64,000 nt of DNA, from positions 806,001-870,000 of the forward strand of contig VNKQ01000016.1 in NCBI GenBank assembly GCA_016508695.1, read 5' to 3'. Positions 1 to 11,335 of this stretch are shown piece by piece (the stretch's first letter is position 1; every line of letters begins with the position of its first letter). This DNA comes from Hyphodiscus hymeniophilus. Lineage: Eukaryota > Ascomycota > Leotiomycetes > Helotiales > Hyphodiscaceae. A program made the translations under genes and the position numbers. The notes under the pieces are model-generated. The model ran no database searches, had not been told where the DNA came from, and saw only the letters and a list, made by a program, of their open reading frames with translations.

Positions 1-789
1 CTCGGTGGAAAATGTCCTGCAATTATACAGAGCGGTGCTGTCAACGACGAGAACGTCGACACAATTATAGGAGCGAAGTTGATGAAGAACGGTCAAATGT
101 GTATCTCGGTGGACTACGTGCTGTGCCCAAGAGCTGATGTCGCTACTTTCACCAACGCTGCCGAGAAGTTGTTCAAAGAGAAATTGACCGGCTATACCTC
201 ATCCACAGACAACACAGGAATCATATCTGAACGTCACCTTAACCGTATCAATAAACTGGTGAGCGAAGCTGAGAGCAGCGGCGTCAAGTCAATCAAACTC
301 GGCGGCGAAGCATCAAAGGATAAGTCCCGCCGACAACTCCCACTAACACTTCTCATCGACCCTTCGCGGGATCTTGAAGTGATGAAAGACGAGATATTTG
401 GCCCAATTCTTCCCATCTTACCCTACGATGACCTCGAGTCCGCCATAGACGAGATCAACGCGGGTGAACGACCACTCGGCTTGTATGTCTTTGGAGACGA
501 CCTTGACGCTGCGAATTGGATCATTGATAATACTAATTCCGGCGGTGCTGCAATCAATTGTGTCGCGATACAGGGTGGACTTCCTTCACTTGGGTTTGGC
601 GGGTCAGGAAACAGTGGGATAGGTCGACACCATGGAATTGAGGGCTTTAGAGAGTTCTCGAACCCGAGGGGCGTTTTTATACGTGCCAAAGCAAACGAGG
701 ATATGCTCAAAGCGTTCGCGCCACCGTATGCTGCTCTTGGTGAGCCGTTGGCGGCGATGGCATATAAGCAGGCAATGGGTCTTGCTTAA
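1..789 (+). CDS. Aldehyde dehydrogenase, coniferyl-aldehyde type (3' part; 5' end outside window)
   Basis: The frame is open from base 1 to the TAA at 787-789 and gives the last 262 residues of an NAD(P)-dependent aldehyde dehydrogenase. The catalytic-cysteine motif NGQMCIS lies near the start of the visible part. The EIFGPILPI segment that contacts the cofactor follows. The C-terminus carries GFGGSGNSGIGRHHG, which is characteristic of the coniferyl-aldehyde/CalB-like branch and unlike the betaine- or fatty-aldehyde branches. The role inferred from the family is oxidation of aromatic or aliphatic aldehydes to acids. The Rossmann part and the true start are missing because the window begins inside the gene. 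No intron or break is seen in the visible part. Confidence 0.9.
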   Translation, partial: LGGKCPAIIQSGAVNDENVDTIIGAKLMKNGQMCISVDYVLCPRADVATFTNAAEKLFKEKLTGYTSSTDNTGIISERHLNRINKLVSEAESSGVKSIKLGGEASKDKSRRQLPLTLLIDPSRDLEVMKDEIFGPILPILPYDDLESAIDEINAGERPLGLYVFGDDLDAANWIIDNTNSGGAAINCVAIQGGLPSLGFGGSGNSGIGRHHGIEGFREFSNPRGVFIRAKANEDMLKAFAPPYAALGEPLAAMAYKQAMGLA

Positions 790-1177
790 GACAGCTCGTG
801 GGTGATTTTGTGAAAATGAGACCAAATCAAGCCCGATAAAAGTACTCATTGAAAGCCGTAGAGCATACATCCTCAAACTACGGTAGTCGAGCCTGTGATC
901 TTCCACTACCCACAACGAGCCTCATGTGTATGTTTGGGTCGAGTCATATAGATGATATCCCACCGCTTACTGAACGGAAAGACAAGACGACTCAAGACGG
1001 GATAAGCTTCGATATGACAGGGTTGGGGGAGGTGTTGAGCAGAAAGCGAAGCTACTTGTAGAAAGAATTCCTTCGAGTTCGAGCCGCACGTGACGTCATG
1101 ACCTCCCCGCGATTGGGAGAAGTCGTCGACGCGACTTGCCAAACCAACCTCAATTAATCATGTAAGGGAAGCCCAGC
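790..1177. other. Intergenic spacer
   Basis: The 388 bp between the aldehyde dehydrogenase stop and the SRAP gene start show no supported gene or repeat. It presumably holds the upstream terminator and the SRAP promoter; a CACGTGACGTCATGAC stretch at about 1086-1101 contains an E-box-like CACGTG and a CRE/ATF-like TGACGTCA core. Confidence 0.5.
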
Positions 1178-2545
1178 ATGTGCGGACGATATTCGCTGGC
1201 TCTGGTAGGTCAATGTCTCATTTTCAATACCACCATTACTGATCGGGAACCACAGCGGCCGTCACAAGTTCGCGCATACCTCGAAGATGAACAGATGCCA
1301 GTTTACGAGGCGCCCGAAGACGACGCAGATGATGCCCCTCGACAGTCCTACAACTTTGCGCCTGGTTATAATGGAATCGTCTACCGCGCCGACGTACCGT
1401 ATTATGGAGCGGGGTCTAAGGCGCACAAGAAAGGTGAAGCAGAGCCAGAGCCAGAAGACTCCACCGAGGCCCAGGAGGAGGCTGGATACGATGAGCAAGA
1501 AGAGGTTCGATACAAGCTGCAGACGATGAAATGGGGCCTCATTCCTTTTTGGACGAAGCGCAATCCTGATTATGGCTCGATGATGAAGACAATGAACTGT
1601 CGGGACGATTCTTTGATTGAGAATAGAGGCATGTGGACAACGATGAAGCAGAAGAAGCGATGCATTGTGGTTTGTCAGGGCTTCTATGAATGGCTGAAGA
1701 AAGGTCCCAAGGAGAAGGTGCCGCACTATATCAAAAGGAAGGATGGTCAATTGATGTGCATGGCTGGCCTGTGGGATTGTGTACAATATGAAGGTTCGTA
1801 AAGCATATCCGATTTGGATTGACCGAGTCTAATCGATGATTTAGGGGTTGAAGAAAAGACCTGGACATATACGATCATCACGACATCCTCGAACAAGCAG
1901 TTGCATTTCCTACACGATCGTATGCCAGTCATCTTAGAGAACGGCTCTGAAGAACTACGAACGTGGCTCGATCCCAAGAGATCAACCTGGTCGAAAGACC
2001 TCCAGTCTCTATTGCAGCCCTTCAAGGGAGAACTTGAGATCTACCCCGTGTCCAAAGACGTTGGAAAGGTTGGCAACAATTCACCCAACTTCATCATCCC
2101 AGTTGCTTCCACCGCAAACAAATCAAATATTGCCAATTTCTTTGCCAAAGGAGCCGAGAAGAAGGAACCAAGCGACTCAGCCGATGCAATTACGTCGAAA
2201 TCGGAGAAGACGGGAGATGTTGGTAAGGACGAAACGGTCACCATTAAATATGAAGCGGTTGAGGACAGAGAGACGCTTGATCACGAAGGTACAGAAGACA
2301 ATGCTCCATTGCCTGTCCCAAAATTAGAGAAGAAGTCGGGCATCAAGAGAGAGTTGGACGATGTACCGGATGAAGAGCCACCGAGCAAAATCTCTAAAAT
2401 CTCTGCAAGCCCGAGCAAAGAGAAGTCTCCATTGAAGCCGGCCGGTAGATCCAGAAGTGCGACGAGTAATAACACAGCGAGCCCTAAGAAGCCGGCAGGC
2501 AGAGGAAGTGGGAGTCAGAAAATCACGAATTTCTTTGGAAAATGA
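1178..2545 (+). CDS. SRAP-domain (HMCES/YedK family) DNA-protein crosslink protein
   Basis: The model is join(1178..1204,1256..1793,1845..2545), 421 aa. It starts MCGRYSLAL, so after Met removal Cys2 becomes the N-terminal residue, as the family requires for its thiazolidine bond to abasic sites in single-stranded DNA. Other SRAP landmarks are NFAPG, the GFYEW catalytic glutamate and LHDRMP with the active-site histidine. Both introns are 51 nt; the first has no stop in frame, so the unspliced frame reads through, but splicing it joins LAL to RPSQVR as expected for fungal homologues. The C-terminal 180 residues are charged and disordered. They contain NIANFFAKG and, at the very end, QKITNFFGK; both resemble PCNA-interacting (PIP) boxes. 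The role, from family knowledge, is shielding of abasic sites at replication forks. It corresponds to human HMCES and yeast YMR114C. Confidence 0.92.
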
Positions 2546-3121
2546 AAAGACAGCATTTGGTGCAAAGATAAGCTAGTGCGTGCTTTCCATCAAGATGAGC
2601 AAAATGATGAATGTACACTTTCTCGGATCTCTGTGATAGAGTTTCGTATAGTTGTGAAAGATTTCTGAATGTGTAAAAGTATTTCGTCACACATACTCGA
2701 TGCTCGGGTCTCAATGGCCTTCATCTAGGCTCCAGCTCATAACTCAACCTTTGAGCGGCTCGAAGTAGGGGAACACATAGCTGGATGTTGGAACTCCTAG
2801 TGCGGCCGCATCCCCTTTGTGCTACTTGGGAGCCTGGTTGCTCAAATTCGTACAGAATCGCCAAAGGCTACAAATGCTGCTCATCCAAGCAGCAGGTTTC
2901 ACTCAAGTTGAAGGATTGGCGACTACCTTACCCCATTGATCGAATTTTGCTCGCTGGTCCCTGTTGACCGATCTCAACGAAATCTGTTCTATTTGAGAAA
3001 GGCGACCGATTAGGCAATTGGAACATCGATTCAAATCTTCAAGCTATTCCTCTCATCTATTTCTTAGAAAATGCAATGGAGGTTCCGTCTGACCCCGCTC
3101 CGTATACTCCTGCTTCCCTCC
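2546..3121. other. Convergent intergenic region
   Basis: This 576-bp stretch lies between two convergent genes and should hold both 3' UTRs. I see no coding region, repeat or RNA gene in it. Confidence 0.5.
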
Positions 3122-5225
3122 CTAAGCCCTCGGCGGGGGTGGGGGCGGAAAGTGGGTTTGAACCCCCACAGGAGCTGGCATTCCCCATCGCCACCCCTGG
3201 TTACCATACGCATTCTGCACCAGATGATTCTGAGCTCCTCCAATAGTCGGGTAGGATGGCGGAGCTGTTTGACCAAAGTAATCCTTCCCTGATCCCGTCG
3301 GGATCGCCGAATTCACTGGGATGTAAGGAGATGGAGCAGGTGACAATGGAGATGGCTGATACGAGCTGATCGATAGATTGTGGCTATGTTGCAATACTCC
3401 GGTACCTTCTGAAGGAATGGGATAGCCGATGGGACTTGGAACGTAGGACTGTGAGAGTCTGTTCGATGTAGAAGGGGTCGGAGCGTTCGAGTAGTATCCG
3501 CTGTCGTGTCTTTGAAACTGGGGCTGTTGCTGAGTGTTTGGCGAAGGCGATGGCATGGGGTAATTCTGAGGCTGGTAGGTGTATGATTGAAATGGAGGTG
3601 GAGGTGGAGGTGGCGGTGGTGGAAGGGTGGTTTGGAGCCGAGACAAAGGTGGAGGTTGAGGGAGTTGCTGAGCTACCATATTGGAAGATCTTGGTGGTAG
3701 AGCTGGTGACGCTGGAGGAGGAGGATAGTATGGTTGTGGCTGTTGTGGCTGTTGCGGCGACAATACGGACTGCGACTGCGACTGCGAAAGACCGAGTGTA
3801 GGGGGTGTTAGGGTTAGGGATGGCCCGGATGGTTGAGGTTCTTGTTTGCCAATACCAACGGCCATGGGCGTTGTATTTTGAGTAACTGGTTGAGCTACAG
3901 TTGGATAAGGTTGTTGAATTGCTGCTTCCCGCTTCTCGATTTCGAGCTGAATGAGTCTCGCTTTCAGAATCAGGATCTCTTCTTCCATGGTGGGTGCCGC
4001 TGATGGCAAATCAATATGAGTTGGGTGAACGTCTGGTTTTGTGGCAGTCGTCATTGGGGCGTGAGGAGGGAGTTCTTGAGGAACACTGAGTTACATGTTA
4101 TGATTAACGCAATATGGCAAATTGAGGACTTAACAAAGGCAAGTTGACCTACTTCTGAGGTAGAGAAGCGTATGCTTGACTTGAGTATTGTGGCGGCGGG
4201 GATGGACATGGAGATGGCAAAGATGACTCTTCCTGATTAAAAGTGAACGCTGCTGTTTTCTCAGGGCGGTAACCCGGAGCAGCCACGTTCGTCTGGGAAG
4301 ACGTGTTGACATGATACTTCTCAGATTGCTGACTGGGTTGGTATTGAGGTACCAAATTCCCCTGAGGTTGAACTGCTGACATCGGCTGGACTAACTGTGG
4401 TTGATGAGATGCAGGCCGATATGCAGTAAAGCTATTATGAGCCGCTGGTATAGGAACATAGTCATACTTCTGCTCCTGATTCTGAACTTGGGGCTGTTGA
4501 TACAGTGTATGTCCTGGTGACGTTGTTCCAGGACGAGACTGCTGTGGAATTGGAGGAGGCATCGACAAGCCATGGTTGAGATGGCTGAATTGCGTCTGCG
4601 GTGTCTGTCCAGATTGGGGCGTTCCTGGGCGAGAATGTCGGGGTGCTGGTGGGACGATTTGCAACCCAGGCTGTTGAATAGACTGTGATGTTGTTCCTTG
4701 TAGTTTTGCCTGCTCCTGGACGTATTGTTGCTGAAAGTTTTGGTACTGGATATTGAGCTTCTCGTCTGCCTTCTTCTTAGAATGTTCGTCATGGCCATGT
4801 TCAATGACAGCACCAGTCGTTTCCAAGGCCACATGAGCGGCAGCATACTCCATGCCATGGCCGACCGCAGCGCCTGCAATCATATCCGCACCAGGACCAG
4901 CAAGACCGAGAGTCAAACCTCCTAGGGTACCTGCCACAGCCATCGGGGCAATTACATCGCGCTTTCTGGTGTTGTGCGTGGTTCCTCGAGCTTGGAGTCC
5001 AGCTTCAATGATTTCCCTTTTCTTTCGTGCATTATGAATGCGAGGCGCGGATAGTCCCAGCCCAACGAGTGATATCCCGGCTGTCAAAGGAGAGAAGAGA
5101 ACGCTCGTGGCAGTCGAGGTTGCACCTCCAGAAATCTGGCGAGTATAGTTTTCCCATTCTTTATGAAGCTGCTCCGTCGTCAAGGTGTTACATTTCTTCT
5201 GGTAATCCTCGTAATCAAAAGGCAT
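3122..5225 (-). CDS. Pro/Gln-rich protein of unknown function with glycine-rich hydrophobic N-terminal region
   Basis: The model is complement(join(3122..4085,4153..5225)), 678 aa. The 67-nt intron (GTAGGT...CTCAG) joins two open frames in phase. The chosen start is MPFDYEDYQ; the frame is open further upstream, but that part has no likely start and looks like leader. Residues 1-60 are polar with a short helix (QLHKEWENYT). Residues about 40-60 and 90-130 are Gly/Ala-rich and hydrophobic, and could form membrane hairpins, with a KKREI basic stretch between. The rest is low-complexity Pro/Gln/Ser with polyproline runs. One clear helical, probably coiled-coil segment (EEEILILKARLIQLEIEK) lies in the second half. 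I do not recognise the family. It may be a membrane-associated scaffold, but that is only inference from composition. Confidence 0.72.
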
Positions 5226-5745
5226 CGCATCTAAGATTGAGTACTTTCGCTCAATTGAGGCCAGAAACCCGAACGTTGGCGCTGAGAAATAGAGGCCGGC
5301 GAGGTGGGACGTTTGCGTTTTAAGGAACAAGTCGGTGCAGTCGCGGGAGAAGGTCATCCAGTCAATAAATGCCAAAGAAGCCTTGCCAAGGGGAGAACTA
5401 ACCTTGGCTCGAGTTCTAGGCTGCTCAGCCGCAGCTGTGCGACAAAAATCGGTGCTTCTGGTTGGTACACAGCTGTCAAGAGAAGCTCCGCGTCCGGTTA
5501 GACCGCTGATTCGGGATGGGGAAGAGGAAACGAGGAAGGACGGGAAAATCGAAAACAAATCGTGACTGAGAATGCGAGCTGTCTTCACTTGAAGAACATT
5601 CAAGCACTGGTGCTCTGAACGCACTATATCTATATCATTCGCAAGCGCGACAAGCAACAGAATTGCCTCTCTGTGCAGGCTACTAGAGAATCCTTCAAAT
5701 TCATCGCAAAAAGTTCCTAGTCGTACACATAATCATGTCACCGTC

Positions 5746-7598
5746 CTAAACCTCAAAGATGGGATTGCCATCGCCCTTTCGGTTCTCGACGAAATCCATT
5801 CGCCAGCCCTCCCAATTCTTCAAGCCCCGTTTGATCTCCTTGATCCTTTCGATGCGCTTTTTGGCTTCCTCTTCCTGAGCGAGTCTAAACGCATCTTCAT
5901 CAAACTCGAGGTCCTCGTCGTCCTCCAATAGGGAATCATCGGCTGCTCCTGAAGTAGCTCCTGTGATGGCATTGAAGCCACTCGTGAGGAAATCTCCAAG
6001 CCCCTTTCCACCTTGTGCAATACTCCTTCTCCTACTAGGAGACATCCCACCCCCAAGATCCACATCCGTGAATTTGGCTCCAGGACTCGTGAGCCCAGAG
6101 GACTCTTCTCCATCCAATTGCTTTCTCCGCTCACTCCAAACTCCTCTTCGGAGTTCGTGAACTTCACCCTCTAGGTCGCGAACTTTCTTCTCCAAGCGTT
6201 TGCGCTCTTCATTTTCGAGCTCATCGACACCTTCGTCGTCAATGCCTTGGGCATCTCGCTTCTTGTTTCGTTCGCGTTCCTCACGTAGTCGGAGGTTCTC
6301 ATTCTCAATCCCAGCGAGCTTCGATCGCAGATCAGAAGACTCCTTCTCGGCCTTCTCGCGCTCCTTCTTCTGAGCTTGGAATCGAGCATCATGCTCCTTG
6401 TGCAGTGTTCCGAGGGTGGCCACCTTCTTATCCAACGCATCAACTTTCTTCTGAAGTTCCTGACTGTTGGCCTTAGCCTCCCCAGCTTCCCGCTCCAACG
6501 TTCGAAGCTTTGTCTCCGCCGATGTCCTCTCGCTGCCCTCCTTGACAGCTTTCTCTGTTGTTCGCTCTAGGTTCTTTTTCAAATCACCAAGCTCCCTTTG
6601 TGCAATAGCTGCTGACTTCTCACTTCTTGCTAACTTATCTTCCAGGGCAGCAATTTGTTCCTTTTCAACCGACGACCCGGATGCCACGCGATTTAGTTGA
6701 GCCCGCAGATTGGAGATATCAATCTCCATAGACTCGATGGTGGAGTTCTTAGATTGCAAGGCGGCTTCGAGATCTGCAGGTGCGTTCGTAGATACGGAGG
6801 GTGAGGAGCCATGCCTCGAGGTTTTGGACTGGAGTTGGGCAATCTGTCGTTGAAGGGCCGCATTCTCCGTTTTCTGTACAACACCATTAACCCACTACAC
6901 CACTGCCTTGCAGGTATCACTTACAAGCCTCTCCAATTCCTCTGAAGATGCTCCAGCATTTGTGTCCTTGACCTTCGCAGACTCACCATCTGCCTCTCGT
7001 AGGTCTTCCAGTTCTTCCTCTGCCTTCTTCCATCGCTTCTCTCCATCAGTAGCTTCCTTCGCCAGCCTCTTATTCTCCTTCTCTAATTCCTCAATCCTGA
7101 TCGCCTGTTTTCGGTGGATATCAGGAGCTGTATCTCCATCCGGGGAGAATCCATAAGCCGGCGATAGAGGACCGCCCGATGCTCTGAAAGACGACGACCG
7201 CATCTTGGACTGGACCGATATAGAAGGCTGGCGCCCATGCGATGCTTTATTGAGGGGCGGCGTCTCTTCCGCATCCATAGACTCCTTGCCCTCCGGCGCC
7301 CTGGACTCATCTACATCTGTGTATGGTGGGACTGGTTCTGTTTCTGTTTCTGGTTCGGGATCAGGTTCGACTTTGTCTTCTTCCGTCTTTGATGCTTCTG
7401 CTGCAGATTCGGACTTGTCGTCTTTCTTTCCACCGGCCTTCTTCGCCTTCTGCTTCTTCATCTGCTCGACCTGCCAGCAATTCCTCGTCAGCCCACCTGT
7501 TTGTCGTTCCACAAGATAGAAAGCCTCCCTAAAACACTGGATGTGGTACTTACACGCTTCCGTGCGGCAGCGAGCTTCTCGGCCTTTTCGTCTGCCAT
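5746..7598 (-). CDS. Coiled-coil protein, golgin-like
   Basis: The model is complement(join(5746..6873,6925..7470,7554..7598)), 572 aa; both introns (51 and 83 nt) are phase 0. The first exon encodes only MADEKAEKLAAARKR. It continues into VEQMKKQKAKKAGG, a basic amphipathic N-terminus that resembles those of GM130/Bug1-type cis-Golgi proteins (from memory, not computed). A Ser/Pro/acidic linker (about 30-110) is followed by almost continuous heptad coiled coil (about 120-420), then an acidic patch (LLEDDEDLEFDEDAF) and a conserved-looking C-terminus ending NPIFEV. Similar fungal proteins are often labelled M-protein-repeat proteins. A Golgi tether or matrix role is inference. It shares a 283-bp divergent promoter with the gene at 7882. 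Confidence 0.82.
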
Positions 7599-7881
7599 GT
7601 TCAGTTCCTAGCTTTTAATTTGTTTTTGGGAAGGGCGGAATTAAGAAAACGCGCTCCTGGAATCTGGACAACTCTCTTGATCCGTAGCGTAGCGTAGGCC
7701 GTAGCCATGGCGCAACGCTAAATTAGATCTCCCGCAGCGTGCAGGGTTGTGCCCATATCTCCTGTCTGCCTTCGCTATCCCCAGCTTTCAAAGCAAGCAA
7801 AGCAATTGAACCCGTCCTCCACCGTGCAACATCTCCGGTCTCTATCCCTCACCGTCCTCTCCCAGCAGCTCAACTCTAAGA

Positions 7882-8532
7882 ATGGCGGACCCCACCGCCT
7901 CGAGCAAAATTTCCCACCACCTCACAGACAACGCCGGCACACCCCTCCTCTCCTCCTCCTCCTCCCAATCCGGACCCCAGACCTCGCAATCGCAGTCCCA
8001 GTCCCAGGCGCTCTCCTCCCTCACCACCGCAGCGGTAACAGCCTACGACACGGCCTCGCGTTTGGGTCTGGGCATTCCCCAGCGGATTCTCATCGAGACT
8101 GTCTCGCCCGGGCCCCTTATCTTGCACTCATACCTGAACTCCCAATCCTCGACGCGCGCCAGAGCCCCCACGAACGGGCGCGAGATAGTCGAGCAGGCGC
8201 GGGAGGAGCTGCGACCGCTGAGTGGGACCACGAAGGGTAGTTCCGCGGCTGGTGAGATAGAGGGGGAGAGTGTCAACGGGGTTGTCGTTAATGGCGTGGA
8301 GCACTCGAAGGACGTGGAAGTGGAAGGGGAAGGAAGGGAGGAAGATGGGAGCGCGAGACAGGCCCCGCCTATGCTGGTAGCTACGGTGGTGGCGGCTTCT
8401 GCTGCGGAAGCAGGCGAGGCGAGACGGCTTGCGGTGAGGTTAGAGAGGGTGGGCAGGGAGTTCCAGAGAGAATGGGTCAGGGAGCAGGAGGGGCAGAGTG
8501 AATCTGCTCCTGGGAGTGGCGAAGACGGATGA
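7882..8532 (+). CDS. Hypothetical protein, 216 aa
   Basis: A single-exon frame starts MADPTASSK and stops at 8530-8532. The N-terminal 50 residues are Ser/Gln-rich and low-complexity. Residues about 55-90 (TAYDTASRLGLGIPQRILIE and following) look like an ordered helix-strand unit, and the C-terminal third is Ala/Arg/Glu-rich and helical (AAEAGEARRLAVRLERVGRE). Glycine, valine and glutamate repeats fill the middle. I do not recognise a family and assign no function. The start follows a purine-rich context (CTAAGAATGG) and faces the golgin-like gene across a short shared promoter. Coding status rests on the long open frame, the non-random ordered segments and the position; it could have a different start. 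Confidence 0.65.
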   Translation: MADPTASSKISHHLTDNAGTPLLSSSSSQSGPQTSQSQSQSQALSSLTTAAVTAYDTASRLGLGIPQRILIETVSPGPLILHSYLNSQSSTRARAPTNGREIVEQAREELRPLSGTTKGSSAAGEIEGESVNGVVVNGVEHSKDVEVEGEGREEDGSARQAPPMLVATVVAASAAEAGEARRLAVRLERVGREFQREWVREQEGQSESAPGSGEDG

Positions 8533-9018
8533 GTTGCGTTCTGCGGGACTTGAAATTGAATGGTCTCAGGGATATCTCACAGACATCGAACACCAGGCGC
8601 GACTAAGAATCTAGCATTGGGTACCACCCATGTGTTAGTTTAAAGACCTGCACTGTCATGAACAGTACCAGATGTCGAGCCGTTAGATAAATGGCTTGAG
8701 GGTTCGGATGACATACGGCTGAGGCATGGTGCTCGAGGAGGAATCAGAGGGTTTTGGACAGGACTTTTAGCTCTTCTGTTACACACAGACACGGATCTTG
8801 TAATCCTGAATGGCAAACACAGCTGGTCAAATTTTACCAAAGTGACAGTATTTTCTAGGCAGGAGCACTCTTGCCGCGTTCAGTAACTCACATCACCGGT
8901 TGCTTTATAGGGGAAGGTAGTCAAGTACAGTCTTTTCAGTCTATTTGCATGCTATCGATCCATCTTCACTTTCATCAACATCAAAATGAGTCTCAGGAAT
9001 CGAGCCAAGGAAAGTCGC
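8533..9018. other. Convergent intergenic region
   Basis: This 486-bp region lies between the convergent hypothetical gene and transketolase. No gene, repeat or RNA is recognised; it presumably contains the two 3' UTRs. Confidence 0.5.
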
Positions 9019-11335
9019 TTAGATGAGTTGCTGGAAGGCACGGTTGATAGGAGAACGGATATTCGGGACATCCTTCCAGAAATCAACGGTTGCAACAGCA
9101 CGCTTGCTAATACCCTCAGGAGTGAACTCAAACTTCTGCACGGATTGTTAGCGCTATCTAAATTAAGGGGCTCGAAGCAAAAACGCACCTTGTAAACGTC
9201 CAGGTAGGCACCGCTAGCACCGAATCTGTTGAGACCGAATTGCTCGTGAGTGTATCGCTCCCAGCCCATGGTGGACATGACTTCGACGGAAAGAGATGGG
9301 ATACCATCTGGCAGGACGCTGAGTCTGTACTCCTTTGATTGGGCGTCGAAAACTTCGAAGCAAGGAATAGAGACCACACGGGCTATCAAGTTGTGCTTCT
9401 CCTTGAGGTACTTGACAGCATCGACGCAGATGCCAACCTCTGAACCAGTAGAAACCAGGGAGACGTCGGCCTTCTCAGCTTCATGCACAACATAGCCACC
9501 CTTGATTGCGTGAGCGATCGTAGAGTTCTCAAGCTGGGGAAGGTTTTGACGAGAGAGAGCAAGGATGGATGGAGTGTGCTTGGATGTCAATGCAACATAG
9601 TATGCAGCACTTGTCTCGTTTCCATCAGCTGGACGCCAGACCATGCAGTTGGGAAGAGCACGGAAGTGAGCGAGAGTCTCAATTGGCTGATGGGTAGGTC
9701 CATCCTCACCAAGACCGATGGAGTCGTGAGTTGCAACCCAAATGACACGGATTTGGGACAAGGCGGACAGGCGGACAGCTCCAGCAGCGTATGAGACGAA
9801 GTTCAAGAAAGTTCCTCCGTACGGAATGATAGTTCCGTAGGCAGCAAGACCATTCATGATAGCACCCATGGCATGCTCACGGACACCATATCGAATATAC
9901 CGTCCGGTCCAGTCACCAATACCGAGAGATGGGGGCTGGAAGTCAACCGCATCCTTCCATCTGGTCAAGTTGGATCCCGTCAAATCAGCTGAACCACCAA
10001 CCAACTCAGGGATGGCCTGGTGAATCTTGGTGAGGACGATCTCAGAAAGCTTCCGGGAAGCGACTGCGGAATCCGATGGCGAATATGTTGGCAAATTCTT
10101 CTCCCAGCCTTCTGGCAATTCTCCAGCCAATCGACGCTTCAAGTCAGCAGCCTCAGCCTTGTTCGATGAAGCGTATTTCTCGAGCAGTTGCGACCACTCT
10201 TGCTCCTTTGCAGCACCCTCAGAGGCGCGCTTGCTGTATAGATCGTAGACCTCTTGTGGGACAACAAATGTTTTCTCAGGGTCGAAGCCAAAAGCGACCT
10301 TGATCTGGTGGATATCGTCTTTCTTCAAGGCATTTCCATGAACACCGTGGGTGCCTTGAAGGTTGGAACCGAAGCCAATGGTCGTGCGGAGCTTGATCAT
10401 AGATGGCTTGTCCTTGACAGCTTGGCACTTCTTGATCGCAGCCTCCATGCCCTCAAGATCGTGGTCACCGTCGTCCAAGACCTCTACGTGCCAGCCGTAA
10501 GCCTTGAATCGCAAAGCGACGTCCTCGGTGAACGCACAGTTAGTATCGCCATCGATCGAGATATGGTTGTCATCATAGATAGCAATGAGATTTCCCAACT
10601 GTAAATGACCGGCAAGCGAAGCAGCTTCACTGGCAACACCTTCCATCATACATCCGTCACCCAAAAATGTATATGTGTAGTTGTTGATAATCTCGAACCC
10701 GGGCTTATTAAACTCGCCAGCTGCGTGATGTTGAGCAATAGCAAGACCAACAGCGTTGCTGAAACCTTGGCCAAGGGGGCCAGTGGTGACTTCAACACCC
10801 TCGGTATCGTGGGCTTCGGGATGGCCAGGAGTGAGGGCGTCGATCGATCGGAAAGCCTTGATATCGTCGAGAGACAGCTTATACCCGGCCAGATGGAGGA
10901 GAGCATATTGAAGCATGCAGGCGTGTCCGTTGCTAACTGCTATCAGTAAAGCTGAAACGGGCAAGCATAGCCAGCTGACAGACTGTTCCAGGAGATCTAA
11001 CAGCTTTGTGAGATACTTACGAGAGAACGAATCTATCCCGGTTCACCCAGTTGGGGTTCTTGGGGTTGTAGTTCATAATCTTGTTGAAGAGGACATGGGC
11101 CACTGTGAGGAAGATGGTATTAGACTCCATTCCTCAGGAAAGAGAGACGAGAAAGTACTTGCCTGGTGCCATGCCCATAGGAGCTCCAGGATGTCCCGAG
11201 TTGGCTTTAGCAGTAGCATCCACCGCCAGAAGGCGGATGGTGTTAATTGCCTATACATTCTTGATCAGCACTGCCGTAAGACAGACGGGGGGTGATGTTG
11301 CAACTGACCAGCTTGTCTACGTCGGTGTAACCCAT
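9019..11335 (-). CDS. TKT1: Transketolase
   Basis: The model is complement(join(9019..9135,9189..10932,11021..11102,11163..11250,11309..11335)), 685 aa, the normal length. It is a thiamine-diphosphate enzyme that transfers two-carbon ketol units between sugar phosphates in the cytosolic pentose-phosphate pathway. GHPGAPMG with the conserved His is at residues 28-35, and the ThDP/metal motif GDGCMMEG starts at residue 157. DSIGLGEDGPTHQPIE marks the pyrimidine domain, and the C-terminus ends AFQQLI. Three introns cluster in the first 66 codons, as is common in fungi. The second intron (11103-11162) uses a GC donor (CAG|GCAAGT), which phase and protein conservation both require. The last intron is 53 nt. 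No internal damage is seen. Confidence 0.97.
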
